Assembly: GCA_902785945.1 (NCBI GenBank)
Contig: CADAAR010000026.1
Span: forward strand, 1-39,801
DNA from: an uncultured Prevotellaceae bacterium
Lineage (GTDB): Bacteria > Bacteroidota > Bacteroidia > Bacteroidales > Bacteroidaceae
Direction: 5' to 3'
Length of the DNA: 39,801 nt
Positions 1 through 6,551 of this stretch are shown here, in pieces; positions within the stretch are counted from its first letter, which is position 1, and each line of letters starts with the position of its first letter. Under the pieces are notes generated by a model, which was given only the letters and a program-made list of their open reading frames with translations, made no database searches and was not told where the DNA came from. The translations under genes and the position numbers were made by a program.

Positions 1-279
1 TTTCAGTGTCTGAAAGTAACCTATTTGCCTCGATTTTCACAATTTCAGAAACAAGTTACGAATTAGATACTTAAATCTTTCCTTCATACCGTACTCAAGT
101 TGCAGTCCACTGTACTCATCATTCCGCAGTTTCCATCCAAATCCCCTGATTTGCAACGATTTTTCCGCTTTTCTCCTCTTTTGTTATCTGATGGCTGGTT
201 TTTTTTGAGAAAATCTTGTTTTTTATGTCACAAAACGGCAAATTCTACGTTTATAAGATGAACGACCCATTAAAGTGGC
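1..279. other. upstream region without a recognisable gene
   Basis: AT-rich stretch ahead of the first sigma-factor gene. I see no convincing open frame and no clear TTTG/TAnnTTTG promoter. It probably holds the promoter of the operon that begins at 280, which may be recognised by the ECF sigma itself and so lack the housekeeping motif. The left part may belong to a gene or terminator outside the window. Confidence 0.4.
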
Positions 280-753
280 ATGACAAAAGAGGAATACCAA
301 CAGGCAACGGAACGTCTCCGTATTCGACTCACAGACCAAGCCAGGCACTATCTGAAAGATGATGCGGAGGCGGAAGATGCTGTGCAAGACGCGTTGCTCC
401 GTCTCTGGCAAATGCATGAACGACTGCAACTGCCTATAGACGGCTTGGCCGTTGTGCTCACTCGAAACATCTGCATCGACATGCTACGTCGTAACAAACG
501 ATGGGCAGACGTCGAGTTGGCAGACCTCTCTGATGATGATTCAGACCATGAGCGCATAGAACGCCTGATGGCAGTTATCGACACGCTACCAGACTTCCAG
601 CAGACCTTGTTACGCCTGCGCCATATCGAGGGTATGGAGATGGAAGAGCTGGCTACGCTATTACAAATGAAAGAACCTGCCGTTCGCAAAGCACTCAGTC
701 GCGCAAGGATGGCCGTAAGAGACAGATATTTAAAACAAAAAGGCAATGAATAA
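280..753 (+). CDS. ECF-type RNA polymerase sigma factor
   Basis: A 157-residue sigma-70 family protein of the extracytoplasmic-function type. Region 2 covers about residues 15-80 and includes the acidic stretch EAEDAVQDALLRLW and the DMLRR segment that usually meets the -10 element. Region 4 covers about residues 95-150 (LPDFQQTLLRLRHIEGM, then a helix-turn-helix around EELATLLQMKEPAVRKALSRAR). Length is normal for minimal ECF factors. It overlaps the next gene by 8 nt, and that gene encodes a single-pass membrane protein, so the pair looks like sigma/anti-sigma. The ATG at 280 gives a protein that begins just before region 2. The family is certain; the inducing signal cannot be read from the sequence. 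Confidence 0.93.
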   Translation: MTKEEYQQATERLRIRLTDQARHYLKDDAEAEDAVQDALLRLWQMHERLQLPIDGLAVVLTRNICIDMLRRNKRWADVELADLSDDDSDHERIERLMAVIDTLPDFQQTLLRLRHIEGMEMEELATLLQMKEPAVRKALSRARMAVRDRYLKQKGNE

Positions 754-1192
754 TAAAGATGATATTCGGATACTGACAGAGCGATTTTTCAACGGAGATA
801 CAACCATCGAGGAAGAAAAACGGCTTTACCGCCTATACCAAGGCGATGATGTGCCTCAGGACTTGCAGGTATATCGCGAGATGATGCTCGATATGGCCGC
901 GATAGGAGTGGAAGAATGTACCGCTACGGTCGAGCCGGAAGCCATTGTTATCCCAATATGGAAGCGACCGCTTTTTCGCTGGATTGCTGCTGTGGTAGCT
1001 TTGGTTGTCATCGGAGGCGGTGCCACTCTCTTCATGCACAATAGTGAAGAGGAATGTGTGGCCTATATTTACGGTGAGAAAGTGACAGACCACAATGTGG
1101 TCATGAACGAGCTGAGCCAAACGGCCATGAGTATGGCCAACGGCCTTGAGGACGATGATGTCGCTCAACAACTTGACGAGATGTTTAATTAG
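746..1192 (+). CDS. single-pass membrane protein, probable anti-sigma factor
   Basis: A 148-residue protein with a cytoplasmic N-terminal part (about 1-72, rich in acidic residues and helices), one hydrophobic segment around residues 77-97 (RWIAAVVALVVIGGGATLFM), and a short acidic extracytoplasmic tail. It has no FecR domain that I recognise. Its start overlaps the end of the sigma gene by 8 nt, indicating translational coupling. This topology beside an ECF sigma is the usual arrangement of an anti-sigma factor, with the N-terminus holding the sigma factor at the membrane. That role is inferred from position and topology, not from a recognised anti-sigma motif. Confidence 0.7.
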   Translation: MNNKDDIRILTERFFNGDTTIEEEKRLYRLYQGDDVPQDLQVYREMMLDMAAIGVEECTATVEPEAIVIPIWKRPLFRWIAAVVALVVIGGGATLFMHNSEEECVAYIYGEKVTDHNVVMNELSQTAMSMANGLEDDDVAQQLDEMFN

Positions 1193-1207
1193 AATAAGCC
1201 ATAGTTT

Positions 1208-1639
1208 ATGAAAAGATGGATGATAATGATGATGCTGGTCAGCTGCCAAATGGTTGCTCTGGCTCAGAAGGGACTCCATATCGAGAGTCTTTTTGCAGGC
1301 AAGGTAGTGCCACAAGAACGCATGGTGGAAACCAGAGTGCGCGGACGATCGCTTAGCAAATATGGACTGACTTATTTCCATAGCCTACGTTTCAGTATGA
1401 AAGATAAGGAACAGAAGGAAATCAGACGCCTGCTGAAACAGGATCTCGAAGGTAGGCCTGAGCAGGATTATGAAACGTCCTCAGACTACGAAAACTACAA
1501 AGTGTTCCTGCAACTGCCACCACAAGGCTCGACCAAACGGATGCTCTGCTATAAGGAGTACTACGAGCAGGTGTTGGTCATCTATATGGAAGGCCCAGAA
1601 GCCTCGTTCAAAACTCTAGAGAAATTGTCAAACAAATAA
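1208..1639 (+). CDS. exported protein of unknown function (DUF6108-like?)
   Basis: A 143-residue protein with a Sec signal peptide (KRWMIMMMLVSCQMVALAQ, cleavage probably after AQ at about residue 20). The mature part begins GLHIESLFAGKVVP and is rich in charged and aromatic residues. It recalls small exported Bacteroidales proteins that follow ECF sigma/anti-sigma pairs, possibly DUF6108, but I am not sure of the family. It lies 15 nt after the anti-sigma-like gene and 16 nt before the next, so it belongs to the same operon. It may sense or respond to envelope state; nothing in the sequence shows an enzymatic activity. Confidence 0.7.
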   Translation: MKRWMIMMMLVSCQMVALAQKGLHIESLFAGKVVPQERMVETRVRGRSLSKYGLTYFHSLRFSMKDKEQKEIRRLLKQDLEGRPEQDYETSSDYENYKVFLQLPPQGSTKRMLCYKEYYEQVLVIYMEGPEASFKTLEKLSNK

Positions 1640-1655
1640 AATAACGATAAAGAAT

Positions 1656-2534
1656 ATGAGAAAAACAATGCTCTGTATGGTGTTGCTGTTGGCTGCAGCC
1701 GTACATGCTACAGAAGAGAATGACACAACTGTTATCAAAAACGCACGTCAGGTGATGGTGATAACCAACGACTCACTGCAACAGGTCAAAGTCCTTGGCA
1801 AAGAGAACGACGACCGCTATGTCTACGAGAACACCATCCAGATTGTAGACACCAACTACGTCAGCGAAGAGCGCACCTACCGTGATCTGAAAGCCATTGG
1901 TTTTGAGTTGAACAAGAAGGGTTGTGTGAAAAAACACAGCAATTTCCTGTCACTCAATTTTGGTTTGGGAGTATCTGCACCTACTAATGTACCTGACGGC
2001 ATGGACATCAAACCCATGAAATCCTTGGAAGCAATGATCTGGATGCTGTACAATCATACACCTTTCAAAGGCAAGAATACTTTCTCAGCTGGATTGGGCT
2101 TCACAGCACGATACTATGGGCTTGACACCAACCAGATGTTCACGAAAAACGGTTCAACTATTGGTTTAGGAACCTTTCCAGAAGGCAGCGGCTCGCGCAG
2201 TTCAAGATTGAGTGTCGGTAGTCTGTCTGTGCCTTTTTTCTACTCACATGAATTCGGCAAAAAAAGCCATGTCAGTCTGACGTTGGGTCCAGTGGTGAAT
2301 TTCAACTTTGGAGGAGGTAGTCTGACAAATAAATATAAGACAAGCGATGAAAACCTTGACTACATTACCGAAGCTACAGCAACTGGCATCGGATGCCGAC
2401 CTGTTACCATTGATTTCATGGGTGTTCTTCGCCTTTATGGCATCGGCCTTTATATGAAGTACTCACCGCAAACCTTGCTTAAAGCCGATCGTGGTCCACA
2501 GTTCCACGCCCTTTCTTTCGGACTGTTTTTCTAA
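1656..2534 (+). CDS. outer-membrane beta-barrel-like protein of unknown function
   Basis: A 292-residue protein with a signal peptide (RKTMLCMVLLLAAAVHA, cleavage near residue 18). About residues 30-80 form a charged N-terminal segment. From about residue 90 on there are alternating hydrophobic/polar strands with many Gly and aromatic residues (FLSLNFGLGVSAPT, FSAGLGFTARYYGL, LSVGSLSVPFFYSHEFG), ending in LSFGLFF with a C-terminal Phe. That pattern and the terminal aromatic residue are typical of outer-membrane beta-barrels. It is the last gene of the sigma-factor operon at 280 and probably one of its targets. No specific family was recognised. Confidence 0.72.
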   Translation: MRKTMLCMVLLLAAAVHATEENDTTVIKNARQVMVITNDSLQQVKVLGKENDDRYVYENTIQIVDTNYVSEERTYRDLKAIGFELNKKGCVKKHSNFLSLNFGLGVSAPTNVPDGMDIKPMKSLEAMIWMLYNHTPFKGKNTFSAGLGFTARYYGLDTNQMFTKNGSTIGLGTFPEGSGSRSSRLSVGSLSVPFFYSHEFGKKSHVSLTLGPVVNFNFGGGSLTNKYKTSDENLDYITEATATGIGCRPVTIDFMGVLRLYGIGLYMKYSPQTLLKADRGPQFHALSFGLFF

Positions 2535-2549
2535 AGGTGTAGTGTTACA

Positions 2550-2566
2550 GAGGGACTTTGTCCCTC
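2550..2566 (+). terminator. short hairpin after the first sigma operon
   Basis: A perfect 7-bp stem (GAGGGAC, loop TTT, GTCCCTC) starts 16 nt after the last stop codon of the operon. The following sequence is AT-rich but lacks a clean T run, so it may be a weak terminator or an mRNA 3'-end stabiliser. Confidence 0.4.
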
Positions 2567-2621
2567 CAATTATTAGATAGATAAATTATATGAATCCTGC
2601 AAGTTTTCTTTCTTTTTCTTG

Positions 2622-2649
2622 TTTGTTTCCAGATTTATTCTTATCTTTG
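2622..2649 (+). promoter_or_regulatory. Bacteroidota-type promoter for a non-coding transcript
   Basis: TTTG at 2622-2625 and TATCTTTG at 2642-2649 are separated by 16 nt, slightly shorter than the usual 17-20. The expected start of transcription is near 2655. The next credible coding start is at 2945, so the promoter appears to serve the structured RNA that follows rather than a protein. Confidence 0.65.
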
Positions 2650-2654
2650 CCCCC

Positions 2655-2830
2655 GTATTCTTGTAATGAGTGCAAGACATATTGCTCTATAGTCTCTCAA
2701 TCACCACCGCGAGAAATGAGCAACAACTATTATTGGAGTGCCCAGAATATGGGCGCAGACCTCCTGTATATAGTTGTGGCTTGTGGTGAGCCGAGAGACG
2801 TATGGTGAGAGTCTGCGTCTTTTCTTTAGG
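2655..2830 (+). ncRNA. structured non-coding RNA, 6S-like candidate
   Basis: The segment can fold into one long rod. Pairings visible by eye: GCAAGAC 2672-2678 with GTCTGC 2811-2816 (one bulge); TCTCTC 2693-2698 with GAGAGA 2793-2798; TCACCAC 2701-2707 with GTGGTGA 2783-2789; ACAACTAT 2723-2730 with ATAGTTGT 2770-2777; GGAG 2735-2738 with CTCC 2761-2764; GCCC 2740-2743 with GGGC 2751-2754 around the end loop. A bubble of 14 and 12 nt (2679-2692 and 2799-2810) separates the lower stem from the rest. A rod of about 170 nt with one large central bubble is the hallmark of 6S RNA, which binds the housekeeping RNA polymerase. A T-rich run follows at 2817-2827. The weak frame of 72 codons here lacks coding character. 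The structure is well supported; the 6S identity is inference. Confidence 0.58.
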
Positions 2831-2944
2831 CGTTAGTGGTTGGAATAGTAGAATAGAGAGTGAAATCATGTTAAAAGTTTACACCTCTCGTGCAAGATTT
2901 TCGAAGAATCGAGTTGTATTATATAAAAGGTAATAAATAGACAT

Positions 2945-3325
2945 ATGAAAAAGAGTTGTATATTATGGATGTTTGCTGTGCTGATGCTGGCTGTCGGCAT
3001 GAGCAGTTGTAGTGATGATGATAATGAAATAGAAACGGTGGATTACTTCGGTACGCCTGTTCCCTATACTCTAATACAAGATCATGATCTCCCCGAATGG
3101 TTGCGAGAGCTGAAAAAAGAAAAATACATGGGAGATTTTCTTGACCGTATTTTTGTAGGGGAACTCAATGGTGAAACCTTCTATCAGATAATTCGCTGGG
3201 CAGACTCATGCATTTGCGGATCTTTTTATGACAAGGATGGTAATTATGTCTACTTTGAAGGCGATAATATGGTCATCGTAAATCAAATGCGAGATGTAAA
3301 ATGCATTTATTATTACAAGGAATGA
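2945..3325 (+). CDS. small lipoprotein of unknown function
   Basis: A 126-residue protein with a lipoprotein signal peptide: basic start MKKS, hydrophobic core, then a lipobox ending GMSSC with Cys at residue 22, followed by acidic residues (SDDDNE). Acidic residues after the Cys are common in Bacteroidota surface lipoproteins. The mature part is short, acidic and aromatic (YFGTPVPYTLIQDHDLPEWL, ADSCICGSFYDKDGNYVYFEGDN) with an internal CIC pair. Its first 23 codons are almost identical to those of the gene at 3381, while the rest differs. A perfect 6-bp hairpin (TGACAC-AGAA-GTGTCA) begins at its stop codon. No family recognised. Confidence 0.75.
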   Translation: MKKSCILWMFAVLMLAVGMSSCSDDDNEIETVDYFGTPVPYTLIQDHDLPEWLRELKKEKYMGDFLDRIFVGELNGETFYQIIRWADSCICGSFYDKDGNYVYFEGDNMVIVNQMRDVKCIYYYKE

Positions 3326-3380
3326 CACAGAAGTGTCAGGAACTAGTGTGACATTGGATTGAAAAATTAGTTGTTGTAAA

Positions 3381-3809
3381 ATGAAAAAGAGTTGTATATT
3401 ATGGATGTTCGCTGTGCTGATGCTGGCTGTCGGTATGAGCAGCTGCAGTAGCGATGAAACAGAGAAGATTCCCTATAATAGGGAGAATTATAACTTTGGG
3501 CAGGTAAAAGGCGTTGATGACGATACCTATCAACGTCTTTCGATCTTTTTTCAGTCAGAACTTCACGATCCTTTTTATAATGATTTTGGGGTGGCTTCAT
3601 CAACTTTCTTTGGTGAACTTGAATGGGATGCCCAGCCTTGTTATCTAATCAATAGCATGGAGGAATTCCGAGCAGCCTATCAAGGGAATAAACAATTGCC
3701 AGAAGTGGATTTCACGCGCTATTCCGTCCTCGTTGGAAGAACCTACCGAATAGACGGCTCCGAATCTCTCAGAAGCTTCAGTCTGGTAGATGAGGCCCAT
3801 CACAATTGA
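3381..3809 (+). CDS. small lipoprotein sharing its signal peptide with its neighbour
   Basis: A 142-residue lipoprotein. The signal peptide and lipobox (MKKSCILWMFAVLM, then GMSSCS) match the upstream gene residue for residue, with only scattered silent base changes; the mature sequence is unrelated by eye (SSDETEKIPYNRENYNFGQVK, later YLINSMEEFRAAYQGNKQLPEVDF). The second half resembles the pattern of a Bacteroidales lipoprotein segment in which a stress or inhibitor-like domain follows an 'INS.EEF' stretch, but I cannot name it. The end is possibly truncated: the frame stops at LVDEAHHN just before the repeat-rich island, so a longer ancestor may have been cut here. Confidence 0.68.
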   Translation: MKKSCILWMFAVLMLAVGMSSCSSDETEKIPYNRENYNFGQVKGVDDDTYQRLSIFFQSELHDPFYNDFGVASSTFFGELEWDAQPCYLINSMEEFRAAYQGNKQLPEVDFTRYSVLVGRTYRIDGSESLRSFSLVDEAHHN

Positions 3810-3865
3810 GAGATCTACGATAGAAAAAGTCGTAGAGTATGAATGAATAAAAGAAGAACTAATTG

Positions 3866-3882
3866 TAGTCCCCACGGCTATA
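3866..3882 (+). repeat. remnant of the 67-bp palindromic repeat
   Basis: TAGTC followed directly by CCCACGGCTATA. These are the left end and right end of the repeat found whole at 5144-5210 and 5832-5898, with the middle removed at a shared GTC/GTCC. The broken DUF5053 copy begins immediately after it. Confidence 0.7.
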
Positions 3883-4079
3883 GCAAGTCGAACGGTGAAG
3901 AGGAGGTCAACGAGATCATTAAGAGATATAATGATGCCAATGGCGATATGGCAGAAACGGAAAAAGAATTATATGGTTCCTATGGCAGAAACGGAAAAAG
4001 AATTATATGGTTCCAATGTCGCCGCTGATATAGAAAAAATCCTCAAAGCGGTGGACGATGATCTCGAAGCCTTGAAAGT
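3883..4079 (+). pseudogene. broken partial copy of the DUF5053 gene
   Basis: From 3882 the sequence is almost base-for-base the same as part of the intact gene at 6081-6491, starting at its codons for SKSNGEEEVNEI and running through MAETEKELYGS. A 34-nt stretch is then duplicated in tandem (3947-3980 and 3981-4014), which shifts the frame. About 35 bases absent from the intact copy follow, then the stretch encoding VDDDLEALK, where homology stops at a second palindromic repeat (4080-4108). Start, N-terminus and the whole C-terminal half are missing, so it cannot make the protein. It sits between two different small palindromes, which suggests rearrangement at the repeats. Confidence 0.85.
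3947..4014 (+). repeat. 34-nt exact tandem duplication inside the pseudogene
   Basis: Bases 3947-3980 and 3981-4014 are identical (TATGGCAG ... GGTTCC). The intact gene has one copy. Since 34 is not a multiple of three the duplication breaks the frame. Confidence 0.92.
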
Positions 4080-4108
4080 TACACAGTAGGGACGGTTCCT
4101 ATTGTGTA
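4080..4108. repeat. small palindrome of the second family (GGGACGG type)
   Basis: Arms TACACAGTAGGGA and TTCCTATTGTGTA pair with two mismatches around a short centre. Related palindromes lie at 7823-7847 and 11743-11773. It marks the right end of the broken DUF5053 copy. It resembles REP-type elements in size and shape. Confidence 0.72.
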
Positions 4109-4169
4109 CGAGTTCGCACAGTATCTGTTCAAATAAATAGAGTAATTAAAGACCCTTCTGATATGTAAC

Positions 4170-4595
4170 TTAGAACACACAAGCCCAACCGAACTTGCGT
4201 ACAAGATCCTTAAGAAGATTCCGATCCTTTACAGGAATGTGAACAACTACAGCTTCGTGTTCATCGCCAGACATCTTGTAGCCAGACAATGGAAGACGCT
4301 CCTCGCCAACAGAGGCTGCTTGATGAGGCTCAAAGTAATAGTCGTCATCACGATACTCCACATCGAAATACTCAAATGGAGTTTCCGGGTTATCAAACAA
4401 ATTGCGTAGGTCCTCTTCACCATTCAGAAATAGCTGCAAACGATTGCTGGAAATGCGGATTGCTGTATATTGACATGAAGTCTCATCGTCATACAACAAA
4501 CAAAGATATATTGTATCGAATGCATCTCTGGCAACGAATAACTGTGGTACATCACAGAAATCGAGGATTCTATCTATCGTCAGTTTGTTATTCAT
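4170..4595 (-). CDS. hypothetical protein (DUF6575-like?), second gene of a two-gene module
   Basis: A 141-residue acidic soluble protein (LFVARDAFDTIYLCLLYDDE, later EYFDVEYRDDDYYFEPHQ). No signal peptide or membrane segment. The first half recalls DUF6575, whose function is unknown to me, and I am not certain of the match. Its ATG overlaps the stop of the upstream reading frame (ATGA at 4592-4595), so the two genes form a coupled pair, and a strong TTTG-N19-TATCTTTG promoter stands ahead of the first. Tight pairs of small proteins in repeat-rich islands are often toxin/immunity or defence units, but nothing here proves that. Confidence 0.72.
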   Translation of the reverse strand: MNNKLTIDRILDFCDVPQLFVARDAFDTIYLCLLYDDETSCQYTAIRISSNRLQLFLNGEEDLRNLFDNPETPFEYFDVEYRDDDYYFEPHQAASVGEERLPLSGYKMSGDEHEAVVVHIPVKDRNLLKDLVRKFGWACVF

Positions 4596-4827
4596 AAATC
4601 AACAATTTTGGCTTGTGACACATCAAAATCAGTAGAACGCCACCAGGAATAATGAGAATCGGAGAATTTTTTTTTCATTACACCATCTTTTGGTTGTAGT
4701 GTAACGACTGCAATGTTACAGTAGCAGGATTACCTTTCGATATTCTATAATACGTTCCTCCACATGGTATTGCGTCCAAAGGAGGACATAATGCTGGTAG
4801 TTGCTCGTACCAATTCATCACATTCAT
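4592..4827 (-). pseudogene. frameshifted first gene of the two-gene module
   Basis: From the ATG at 4827 the frame reads MNVMNWYEQLPALCPPLDA ... RISKGNPATVTLQ and stops at 4678-4680. The -1 frame, open from 4729 downward, reads ...NIAVVTLQPKDGVMKKK, then FSDSHYSWWRSTDF ... AKIVDL and ends at 4592-4594 overlapping the next start. The two halves join naturally into one protein of roughly 78 residues if the frame shifts between about 4678 and 4729. The region has no obvious slippery heptamer at the switch; an A9 run lies in the second half. A real indel, a sequencing error or programmed frameshifting are all possible. A second ATG at 4818 could be the true start. Family unknown. Confidence 0.65.
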
Positions 4828-4838
4828 ATTTATCGCTG

Positions 4839-4869
4839 CAAAGATAAAAAGAAAAAAGCAAATAACAAA
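4839..4869 (-). promoter_or_regulatory. promoter of the two-gene module
   Basis: Read on the minus strand: TTTG (4866-4869), 19 nt, TATCTTTG (4839-4846). This is a full match to the Bacteroidota sigma-A consensus. Transcription should start about 4833, a few bases ahead of the ATG at 4827, so the leader is very short. Confidence 0.75.
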
Positions 4870-4964
4870 GAAAAAACGGGAAAAACGTTATTTTCTGACA
4901 TTAAACAAACAGGGTGTACAAAACTGTCCACTCAAGTTATACTCAAATGCCAAAACAAAAACTG

Positions 4965-4986
4965 TCAATTGTCAACTGAAGAATGT
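4965..4986. repeat. dispersed CTGTCAA heptamer repeat, short copy
   Basis: About two CTGTCAA-type units followed by the conserved flank CTGAAGAA. It is one of six copies in the window; the others are at 6575, 11581, 11706, 17466 and 21717. No gene is evident in 4870-5060 around it. Confidence 0.7.
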
Positions 4987-5062
4987 GTAAACGGCGGGGC
5001 GGTTCTTGTGTTATACGCGTTAAATAATCATAACACCCGTTCATTATCTGGAAGATAAGGAT

Positions 5063-5146
5063 TATCTTTGCAACATGTTCAAGAAATACAGGCTATACAT
5101 CTTTGCTGTTTTAGTCTTCGCTGCCATTATCATCTTTGGAATTTAG
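5063..5146 (+). pseudogene. promoter and truncated 23-codon membrane peptide frame
   Basis: TATCTTTG at 5063-5070 is followed by ATG at 5075 and a frame MFKKYRLYIFAVLVFAAIII then FGI, a basic start and one hydrophobic helix. The stop codon TAG at 5144-5146 is the first three bases of the palindromic repeat at 5144-5210. The most natural reading is that the repeat cut off a longer membrane protein or replaced its end. It could also still encode a 23-residue membrane peptide. Confidence 0.45.
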
Positions 5147-5210
5147 TCGCTGGGACAGGTACTTGGGTATGACGGCTGCTATGACTCAGGTACCTGTCCC
5201 CACGGCTATA
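5144..5210. repeat. 67-bp palindromic repeat, copy A
   Basis: Left end TAGTCGCTGGGACAGGTAC and right end GTACCTGTCCCCACGGCTATA are imperfect inverted repeats (GGGACAGGTAC pairs perfectly with GTACCTGTCCC) around a 27-nt centre. Identical except for one base to copy B at 5832-5898, same orientation. No transposase in the window. Size and shape fit a REP or MITE-like element. Confidence 0.85.
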
Positions 5211-5355
5211 ATTAATTTGATTTAATATTATCTAAAAAACAAATGTAAATCATATTTTTCATTTTTATATATGAAAAAGGAAGCACTGTGCCTGGCGCGG
5301 TGTTTCGGCCCCCGTGACAGCTTCCCCTGTGACTACTTACCTACCTTGCTCCATT

Positions 5356-5799
5356 CTATTCATATATATGAAATATGCTCATAAAAAATAAGAAACCACC
5401 TCCAATTGCACAAATAATTGAGCAAATCGCTGTAATGATTCCTATTGATATCCATTGTGGGATATCAATATTATCATCAAACCGTTTCCAAAGGCTTCTG
5501 TCTAGTTCCTCCCATTTTCTTTTGTTCACGATTCTTCTTAATAAGATGAGTATACAGAAAAATAATACAAAGGGAATAACAATGATATATTCAAATGAGT
5601 TCCTAATAAAAAGAAAGGTTGGTAATGATGCCAAAGCAAAAGAGATTCCCAACTCAAATCCTTCAAATATATCTAATAATAACCCCCATGAAAAATCTCC
5701 CTTACGTTTAGTTAGGTTCATCCACCTTTCTGTTTTGGAAAACGCGTAATATATTTTATTAAAGTAAAGTTTCATTTTGTAGATAAACGAAAAAAACAA
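5356..5799 (-). CDS. low-GC integral membrane protein between two repeat copies
   Basis: A 147-residue protein with three to four hydrophobic segments (roughly residues 38-62 and 66-88, then 115-142 ending GGGFLFFMSIF) separated by a basic/acidic loop with KRKWEELDRSLWKRFDDN. The base composition is clearly more AT-rich than the neighbouring genes, which suggests foreign origin. It lies between direct copies of the 67-bp palindromic repeat. A later start at Met9 (5775) is possible. Ahead of it, 5211-5355 holds AT-rich sequence and an imperfect hairpin (GGAAGC...GCTTCC, 5279-5327). Function unknown; small multi-pass proteins of this sort occur in bacteriocin-immunity and defence islands. Confidence 0.68.
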   Translation of the reverse strand: MFFSFIYKMKLYFNKIYYAFSKTERWMNLTKRKGDFSWGLLLDIFEGFELGISFALASLPTFLFIRNSFEYIIVIPFVLFFCILILLRRIVNKRKWEELDRSLWKRFDDNIDIPQWISIGIITAICSIICAIGGGFLFFMSIFHIYE

Positions 5800-5831
5800 A
5801 AATTTAGTATATATTCATAAATAAATTATTG

Positions 5832-5898
5832 TAGTCGCTGGGACAGGTACTTGGGTATGACGGCTGTTATGACTCAGGTACCTGTCCCCACGGCTATA
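5832..5898. repeat. 67-bp palindromic repeat, copy B
   Basis: Same 67 bases as copy A with a single difference (T for C in the centre). The two copies are direct repeats 688 nt apart and enclose the low-GC membrane protein gene. Confidence 0.85.
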
Positions 5899-6017
5899 GC
5901 GATATGCCATCAGTGAAGTTTGCCGTCATACATCGACGGAGGTTTGTGCATCTGTTAAAGTTGCATAAGAAACGGTGAATAACGAAATAATTATTGTGAT
6001 AATAACGAATTAATTAT

Positions 6018-6025
6018 TAACTTTG
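6018..6025 (+). promoter_or_regulatory. -7 element of the DUF5053 gene
   Basis: TAACTTTG fits TAnnTTTG. The upstream element is poor (ATTG at 5993-5996, spacing 21). Transcription would start near 6032, giving about 50 nt of leader. Confidence 0.55.
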
Positions 6026-6080
6026 CAGCGGTTTATGATCGCTCATCTAATATGATTGAGACATATGCCAACAAAAGTAT

Positions 6081-6491
6081 ATGCGAAACATTATTGATTA
6101 TATTGAAGAACCGCGGTTCAAGAGTCTGATGCTTGAACTGAGCAAGTCGAACGGTGAAGAGGAGGTCAACGAGATCATTAAGAGATATAATGATGCCAAT
6201 GGCGATATGGCAGAAACGGAAAAAGAATTATATGGTTCCGCGGTGGACGATGATCTTGAAGCCTTGAAAGCAGAAAAGATTCGCACCGCAATGGGAGAGT
6301 TAGGCAATGCCATTTCGTTTGCCTATATTGCCAAACATTACTTTGGGAAATCCCAGTCGTGGCTAACTCAACGTTTGAACGGCAGTAAGGTAAATGGAAA
6401 AACCGCGAGATTCAACAAGTCGGAGCTGATACAGTTTCAAAATGCCATCCACGATTTAGGGCGTAAACTCTCCGCTATTGCATTTTTATAG
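6081..6491 (+). CDS. DUF5053 family protein, helix-turn-helix-like
   Basis: A 136-residue soluble protein. The N-terminal half is helical and highly charged (SNGEEEVNEIIKRYNDAN). The C-terminal half (about 80-130) contains ISFAYIAKHYFGKSQSWLTQ then RLNGSKVNGKTARF, the pattern I associate with DUF5053 of Bacteroidales; the YIAKHYFGKSQSWLTQRLNG stretch looks like a DNA-binding helix-turn-helix. Function is not established. It has its own promoter and a strong terminator. A broken partial copy lies 2.2 kb upstream, so the gene has been duplicated locally. Confidence 0.82.
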   Translation: MRNIIDYIEEPRFKSLMLELSKSNGEEEVNEIIKRYNDANGDMAETEKELYGSAVDDDLEALKAEKIRTAMGELGNAISFAYIAKHYFGKSQSWLTQRLNGSKVNGKTARFNKSELIQFQNAIHDLGRKLSAIAFL

Positions 6492-6506
6492 ACATAAATT
6501 ATAATT

Positions 6507-6537
6507 AAAGCCGCAGATAGAAACCTGCGGCTTTATT
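6507..6537 (+). terminator. intrinsic terminator of the DUF5053 gene
   Basis: Perfect 10-bp stem AAAGCCGCAG / CTGCGGCTTT with an 8-nt loop, ending in CTTTATT, 16 nt after the stop codon. Because the stem ends in AAAG it can also act on the minus strand, for the gene that ends at 6552. Confidence 0.85.
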
Positions 6538-6551
6538 AAATGCTAAAATCC

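Noticed and set aside
2590-2808. 72-codon frame over the structured RNA
   Set aside because: Starts ahead of the promoter at 2622-2649, has no family character or coding bias, and the region is explained by RNA pairing.
4801-5058. 85-codon plus-strand frame
   Set aside because: Overlaps the minus-strand promoter and includes a heptamer repeat; lysine-rich low-complexity start and no family.
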